The notes beneath the pieces were generated by a model. It searched no databases. It was given only the letters and a program-made list of their open reading frames with translations, and was not told where the DNA came from. The position numbers and the translations under genes are program-made. This document shows positions 13,874-17,548 of a DNA stretch of 17,548 nt, piece after piece. The stretch comes from CAYOLL01 sp964404765 [NCBI: uncultured Gemmatimonadota bacterium] (GTDB taxonomy: Bacteria; 4572-55): contig CAYOLL010000033.1 in the NCBI GenBank assembly GCA_964404765.1, positions 27,708 to 45,255 on the forward strand. The letters run 5' to 3'. Numbering within the stretch: position 1 is the stretch's first letter; each line of letters begins with the position of its first letter.

Positions 13874-14683
13874 TTAGTTATTCAAAACAAACCGTGATAA
13901 TGCCGCGGCAACCCCGTCTTCTTCAACCGAAGGCGCGATCCAGTGCGCATGGGCTTTTAGCAAATCGTATGCATTGCCCATAGCGACACCAATGCCGGCC
14001 ATTTGAATCATGTCCAGATCGTTTTCATGATCGCCAATCGCCAGTGTTTCGCCGGGCAGAATTTTTAAGTAGTCGCATAAAAAGGCCAGCGCCTTGCCTT
14101 TGCAAGCATCAAAAGTTGTTGCTTCCAGATAATTGTGATGTGTGCGCAGAAGCTGAACGCCGGCAGGCATTGCCGCACGGAGCTGCGCTTCTACAAGCGG
14201 TTGGCGGTCAAGCGGGCAGATGAATAGGGCTTTAATGGCTTCGCGCTTCCAAAACTGTTTAAGATTGCTGACAAAGCGGGTGTGTGTGGTGTGGCCAAAA
14301 CCATAGTAAAGGTCGTAATCCGGAGTTTGCCGGGCGGCATAAGCATAGTCACCGTCGTATAGATTCAGGTGAATCTGGCAGGTCTCAGCCAGCTCGATAA
14401 GCTGTTGGACGGCAGGCAAAGACATGGCGCGATAGAGGAGCCTGCGCGATGTCACCGGGTCCTGGACAAGTGCGCCTTGCATGCAGATTAAAGGCGTAGT
14501 CAGGCCTAATTGCTGGGCGTACTTTTGGGTAGAACGAAAACCGCGTCCGGTAGCCAAAGTTACGGTAACGCCGGAGGCCAGCACACGTTGTACCGCTTGC
14601 CGAACCGGTAAAGATATCCGGCGCTCCGCTGTTAAAACGGTACCGTCCAAATCCAGGGCAACGAGTTTAACCGGTGTGTCCAT
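13874..14683 (-). CDS. Cof-type HAD-superfamily (IIB) phosphatase
   Basis: This 269-aa cytoplasmic phosphatase has all HAD motifs. Motif I is D11-L-D13-G-T (nucleophile and acid/base). Motif II is T45 in TLATGRG, and the motif III lysine is K195 or K197 in DACKGKAL. Motif IV is GDHENDLDM with D218 and D222 binding magnesium. The type IIB cap domain lies at about residues 85-185. Members hydrolyse sugar phosphates, nucleotides or cofactor phosphates; the substrate cannot be read. The ATG is 2 nt past the amidase stop and has no strong ribosome site of its own, so it is probably translated by coupling from the amidase mRNA. That suggests co-expression with a cell-wall enzyme, not necessarily a shared pathway. 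Confidence 0.9.
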   Translation of the reverse strand: MDTPVKLVALDLDGTVLTAERRISLPVRQAVQRVLASGVTVTLATGRGFRSTQKYAQQLGLTTPLICMQGALVQDPVTSRRLLYRAMSLPAVQQLIELAETCQIHLNLYDGDYAYAARQTPDYDLYYGFGHTTHTRFVSNLKQFWKREAIKALFICPLDRQPLVEAQLRAAMPAGVQLLRTHHNYLEATTFDACKGKALAFLCDYLKILPGETLAIGDHENDLDMIQMAGIGVAMGNAYDLLKAHAHWIAPSVEEDGVAAALSRFVLNN

Positions 14684-14685
14684 AC

Positions 14686-16188
14686 TCAGTTGTTTTGCGC
14701 CATTTTTTTATCATATTGCACTTTGTAGCGGGATACAGCCTGCGTAACAGCGTCGGCTACTTTTTGACGAAAGTTAGCGGTATTTAGCTGCTTTTCTTCA
14801 TTTTTATTCGTGATAAAAGCGGTTTCTACTAAGATTGCCGGCATGAACGCCCCATTCAGAACGTAGAATGGGGCCTGGTTCACTCTACGGCTGGCGGTGT
14901 TAAGACGGGCGCCCAACTCTTCCTGCGTCATTTCAGCCAGCAAGCTGCTTTCTTCCAGATATTCATACTGGGCCAAATCCCACAGGATAAAATCCAGATC
15001 ACCCGCTTTTTCAACGGCATTATCCGGCTTCTCATATTTCAGCGATGCGTTTTCACGAGCAGCGACCGCACGGGCTTCGGTTGTTTTAGCCAGGGACAGA
15101 AAGTATGTCTCCGTACCATGCGAGGTTTTGGTGGGTGAAGCATTGCAATGAATGCTGATGAACAAGTCGGCTTTTAAGTTGTTGGCGATTTCGGTGCGCT
15201 TGCCCAACGGAATAAAGGTATCATCCGTACGGGTTAAATAGGTGTTGATACCAAGATCGGTTTCGATAGCTTCGGCTAAACGTTTGGCAATATCCAGTGT
15301 AATGTCTTTTTCCATAACCCCTGTTGGACCGCTGGCGCCGGCATCTTTACCGCCATGGCCGGCATCAATCACTATCAGATCGAGATTGCTGATATAGTTG
15401 GGGCCGGTCTCCTGCTTTTTGATGCGCAGCTCAGCTTCGCGTGGCTTTTCATTCACATCCTGGCTCAGAAAAATAATTTCGATGCGATCACCAAAAGGTT
15501 CAATTTCGTAACTTTTGGCGGCTTTGCTATAGCTAAAATCAAGCTTTAAGCCTTTGCCGGAATTCGTGGCGATAACTTTGCTAATGTAGCCGTGGGCGCT
15601 CTTTTGGGTTAATTTTTTGGCCTCGGCGCGTCCACCTTCAATCAGCAGCGCTAAATGGCCGGGTGAGTTCTTACTGACGCTGCATTTTAACGGCTGCGCC
15701 AGTTTGATAACAGCTTTTGTACCACGAGCTTCACTGACAAAGTCCAATGCGGTTACATTCAGCTGGGAATCTGCCGCCGTCAGAGATAATAAGCGCAGTT
15801 CACCATCCCAGGAAATCCGCTCCGGCACCAGCGTGTCAATTAAAACATCGACAAATTGAATCGGCACCCACATTCGGCCGTCATTATAAATAACATTGGC
15901 CGATAGTTTCCAGATTTTATCATCCACCATGACGTTGGGATTGTTGGCCATTAACACGAGCTTATGCTGCCCGATGTTGAGCGCTAACTGCCGCGACTCC
16001 TGCCGCCAATATTTTGCCGCCGAAAACAGCTCGCTCACCGCGGAGACAGAAAAATAAACAACATTGTCGACTATCGAAATAGGCACGGTCCGATCCGCGC
16101 GTCCATCATGATATTGGACAGTGGCTTTTTGGGCCAGGCATACGCCCGGGCAAATAAGAAGTAGCATAATCCAAAGCAGGGTCTTCAT
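14686..16188 (-). CDS. Secreted N-acetylmuramoyl-L-alanine amidase (Amidase_3)
   Basis: This 500-aa protein has signal peptide MKTLLWIMLLLICPGVCLA. Residues ~35-135 resemble a copper-amine-oxidase-N-like domain and ~145-242 an AMIN-like beta domain; both are usually cell-wall targeting or stalk modules. The amidase domain covers ~268-490. Its zinc ligands are H278 (DAGHGG), E293 (VMEKDITL) and H347 (SIHCNAS), and the catalytic glutamate is E455 (LVETAFITN). It cleaves the amide bond between N-acetylmuramic acid and the stem peptide, in the periplasm, for cell separation or wall turnover. A ~90-residue insertion (about 355-440) between the second histidine and the catalytic glutamate resembles the gating helix region of AmiC-like enzymes. 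The start at 16188 is chosen because AAGGAGG is 8 nt upstream; ATG 16194 would be only 2 nt away. Confidence 0.93.
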   Translation of the reverse strand: MKTLLWIMLLLICPGVCLAQKATVQYHDGRADRTVPISIVDNVVYFSVSAVSELFSAAKYWRQESRQLALNIGQHKLVLMANNPNVMVDDKIWKLSANVIYNDGRMWVPIQFVDVLIDTLVPERISWDGELRLLSLTAADSQLNVTALDFVSEARGTKAVIKLAQPLKCSVSKNSPGHLALLIEGGRAEAKKLTQKSAHGYISKVIATNSGKGLKLDFSYSKAAKSYEIEPFGDRIEIIFLSQDVNEKPREAELRIKKQETGPNYISNLDLIVIDAGHGGKDAGASGPTGVMEKDITLDIAKRLAEAIETDLGINTYLTRTDDTFIPLGKRTEIANNLKADLFISIHCNASPTKTSHGTETYFLSLAKTTEARAVAARENASLKYEKPDNAVEKAGDLDFILWDLAQYEYLEESSLLAEMTQEELGARLNTASRRVNQAPFYVLNGAFMPAILVETAFITNKNEEKQLNTANFRQKVADAVTQAVSRYKVQYDKKMAQNN

Positions 16189-16196
16189 CTTCATAG

Positions 16197-16203
16197 CCTC
16201 CTT
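16197..16203 (-). promoter_or_regulatory. Ribosome binding site of the amidase gene
   Basis: AAGGAGG on the minus strand, 8 nt before ATG 16188. It supports that start over the ATGs at 16194 and 16233. Confidence 0.65.
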
Positions 16204-16294
16204 GTTGACGAGGAAAGCGCCCTTGCAAAGCAAAAAAAATTTCGCAAGGCTATCATTGACATCTTTAGGGCAAATCAGGCGAACAAGCCAAGAT

Positions 16295-16319
16295 CAATCT
16301 TGCAGCGAGCGCAAGATTG
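16295..16319 (-). promoter_or_regulatory. Stem-loop at the predicted 5' end of the amidase transcript
   Basis: A perfect 9-bp stem, CAATCTTGC (16295-16303) with GCAAGATTG (16311-16319), encloses a 7-nt loop. The promoter at 16328-16356 would start transcription near 16321, placing this hairpin at the very 5' end of the mRNA, where it could block 5' decay. Read on the plus strand it is followed by CACTTTTTAATTT and would look like a terminator, but no plus-strand gene precedes it. Confidence 0.45.
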
Positions 16320-16327
16320 CACTTTTT

Positions 16328-16356
16328 AATTTAGCAAATTTATTTTGTCATGTCAA
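16328..16356 (-). promoter_or_regulatory. Strong predicted sigma70-type promoter for amidase-HAD
   Basis: On the minus strand there is a perfect TTGACA (-35, 16351-16356), a 17-bp AT-rich spacer, and TAAATT (-10, 16328-16333; 4 of 6). The leader to the ATG at 16188 would be about 133 nt. It implies that amidase-HAD is transcribed separately from lptC. Confidence 0.6.
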
Positions 16357-16538
16357 TATATTTTATTATGTACAAATGAATAGCGTGCTTTTTATGACAA
16401 GTTACTTTAAGTATTGCCGGCGCCAAATTTCACCTAAAATGCTATGAAAAGCTACTAACGTATTGATATGGAATGCGTTATAATTATGACCATCTGATGC
16501 GTATCTTCATACTGTTGTGGCAAATCGCCGATTTTGGA
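16357..16538. other. Non-coding gap between lptC and the amidase promoter
   Basis: AT-rich sequence without a convincing gene on either strand. I see no clear terminator for lptC within it. Confidence 0.4.
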
Positions 16539-17105
16539 CTAAAATTTTGATGCGTCCTGGCTGCGAACGGTTGCTCGCATATCCTTTTTGATTTCAATAT
16601 TTTTAAGTTGCGGATCTGTTTCCAGGCCGATTCCGGTCAGGATATCTTGTCGTCGGGTAATTTTGACAAAGCCATCTGCTCGAATTTTCTCCTGCTGGTG
16701 CTCCCAGACTAATTCCTGTGACTCCAGACGGGTGGAGTCTTGCGTGACAACCACCACATGGCCCAGTGCGCGCATATCCTTTGTGCGGTCATCAATAAAA
16801 CCGCTGTCCGCAGTCAATGTTGAAAAAGTTTCGTCACTGCTGCTAAAAAATTTCACATGCAAATCGCTCGCCAAAACTTGCGATGTCGCTTTGTAGATGG
16901 CAACCCGCTCCGCAAAAGCCTCATATTTCCTACGCCCATTTTTGGTTTCGACGACCGTAAAATGTTCAATTTCCTGATCAGGCGACGACGTAACCGAGGG
17001 TGATGTTTGTTTGGATGCCGGCTGCGGGCAGCCGGCAGATAAGGTAAGCTGTGCTGCCAAAATCCCAATAGCTGTCGTTTTGCGAAGCATTATGCCTATT
17101 GACAT
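16539..17105 (-). CDS. lptC: LPS export periplasmic protein LptC, apparent lipoprotein form
   Basis: This 188-aa protein has a short positively charged N-terminus, a hydrophobic stretch and LSAGC ending at C26, a lipobox-like site (S at -3 is less usual). The LptC domain covers ~42-175. Its repeating beta-strand pattern (KYEAFAERVAIYKATSQVLASDL, STLTADSGFID, MRALGHVVVVTQDSTRLESQEL, RADGFVKITRR) is the beta-jellyroll of the Lpt bridge that passes lipopolysaccharide from LptBFG to LptA. In proteobacteria LptC has a transmembrane anchor instead. A start at the internal ATG 17090 is possible. Neither lptA nor lptB follows, as they do in the classical cluster; the next gene downstream is the amidase. 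Confidence 0.8.
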   Translation of the reverse strand: MSIGIMLRKTTAIGILAAQLTLSAGCPQPASKQTSPSVTSSPDQEIEHFTVVETKNGRRKYEAFAERVAIYKATSQVLASDLHVKFFSSSDETFSTLTADSGFIDDRTKDMRALGHVVVVTQDSTRLESQELVWEHQQEKIRADGFVKITRRQDILTGIGLETDPQLKNIEIKKDMRATVRSQDASKF

Positions 17106-17178
17106 GTGTTTTAAATCCCATTAACTTTATAAAATTACTCCCAAACATTTGCGTCGTGCGCGAAAATGTTGAGGAAAT

Positions 17179-17253
17179 GTAGTGCGATTTGCCTAAATCG
17201 CACCCCGCGCGAATAAGGCGATTCGCGCTACAATTGCGCTTTAGCGCACTATG
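17179..17253 (-). repeat. Composite REPIN-like element, inverted relative to the left one
   Basis: Read on the minus strand from 17253, hairpin 0 comes first (TGCGCT/AGCGCA, arms 17243-17248 and 17235-17240). A GTAG foot follows at 17231-17228, then hairpin GCGCGAAT/ATTCGCGC (17207-17214, 17221-17228). After a 3-nt spacer comes hairpin GTGCGATTT/AAATCGCAC (17182-17190, 17195-17203), ending in CTAC at 17182-17179. Hairpin 0 and its flanks match 153-178 at 24 of 26 positions, and both differences form one compensating stem pair. It lies 73 bp upstream of lptC. Confidence 0.75.
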
Positions 17254-17548
17254 TATGTATATATCAATACTTTGGACAGAATTTAGAATTTAGGCATTGA
17301 CAACCCCATAGGCCATGATTTTCTGATATTGGGGGTGATTTTTAATAATACCTGAGTAGGTAGTGCTGTTAGGCATAAATTCGTGTGAACTTTTCCCTGT
17401 TCCGTCATGCCGGAGGCATCTTCCGGCAAATTGGCGTCTCTCTTAGCTTGCCGGAGGATTTTCAATTGTACCTAACACTCTTGGAAGTGATAGGTATTCT
17501 CGTTAAGGGTTAGAAGTTGCAATTGTACAAAGTGTCATTCCGGCACGT
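17254..17548. repeat. Non-coding tail with several imperfect palindromes
   Basis: No gene is supported here. TGCCGGA (17408-17414) and TCCGGCA (17422-17428) form a 7-bp stem with loop GGCATCT, preceded by GTCA. TTGCCGGAGGA recurs at 17448-17458. CAATTGTAC occurs at 17463-17471 and 17520-17528. TGTCATTCCGGCA at 17533-17545 is a half-copy of the palindrome at 13803-13820 and runs towards the window edge. Confidence 0.5.

Noticed and set aside
16295-16327. Plus-strand intrinsic terminator
   Set aside because: The hairpin is followed by TTTTT on the plus strand, but no plus-strand gene precedes it and the -10 region of the minus-strand promoter explains the AT-rich run. Kept as a leader hairpin.
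17283-17465. 60-codon minus-strand frame
   Set aside because: It overlaps dispersed palindromic repeats and shows no ribosome site or protein-like composition.

Overview
The window reads as chromosome of a Gram-negative bacterium of the FCB assemblage. A Calditrichota / KSB1-like lineage is my best guess, but it is inference. The supporting signs are an LptC lipopolysaccharide-export protein, an HlyD-type periplasmic adaptor, and two secreted proteins ending in the NPF...TTI...GVYxYRL...R tail (FlgD-like Ig / type IX secretion type A sorting domain) seen across FCB genomes. Coding is nearly all on the minus strand. I see no tRNA, rRNA, CRISPR array or transposase gene.

Layout in plus coordinates. 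1-326 is a non-coding repeat cluster with REP-like hairpins. 327-850 holds a divergent pair of small genes (a 102-aa unknown and a 66-aa membrane protein). 857-1813 is an unknown protein with three CxxC pairs and its own promoter. 1999-2756 is an MNT/HepT toxin-antitoxin pair with an ATGA overlap. 2841-4127 is a solitary HlyD-family adaptor. 4211-6631 and 6835-8211 are the two secreted beta-propeller-type proteins. 8272-9540 is chorismate synthase with an extra C-terminal domain. 9673-9855 is a candidate MITE. 9901-12275 is a pair of overlapping GT-B glycosyltransferases. 12334-12930 is a PD-(D/E)XK-like protein. 13261-13731 is the C-terminal remnant of an alpha/beta hydrolase, the only larger plus-strand coding signal. 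13874-16188 is a Cof-type HAD phosphatase coupled to an N-acetylmuramoyl-L-alanine amidase. 16539-17105 is lptC. 17106-17548 is again non-coding, with a second REP-like element in the opposite orientation.

The themes are cell envelope and secretion (lptC, amidase, glycosyltransferases, HlyD, sorting-tail proteins), one housekeeping enzyme (aroC) and one mobile defence/addiction module (MNT/HepT). The amidase and HAD genes are probably co-transcribed, as are the two glycosyltransferases and the MNT/HepT pair. The other genes have gaps of 60-350 bp and appear to be separate units.

The most interesting structure is not coding. At both ends of the window sit composite three-hairpin elements (153-235 plus, 17179-17253 minus). 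They share an almost identical first hairpin whose only two differences compensate each other, followed by an inverted pair of GTAG-footed palindromes. That is the architecture of REP doublets (REPINs/BIMEs). The second most interesting feature is the roughly 65-residue tail on chorismate synthase, which looks like a shortened AroQ-type chorismate mutase domain.
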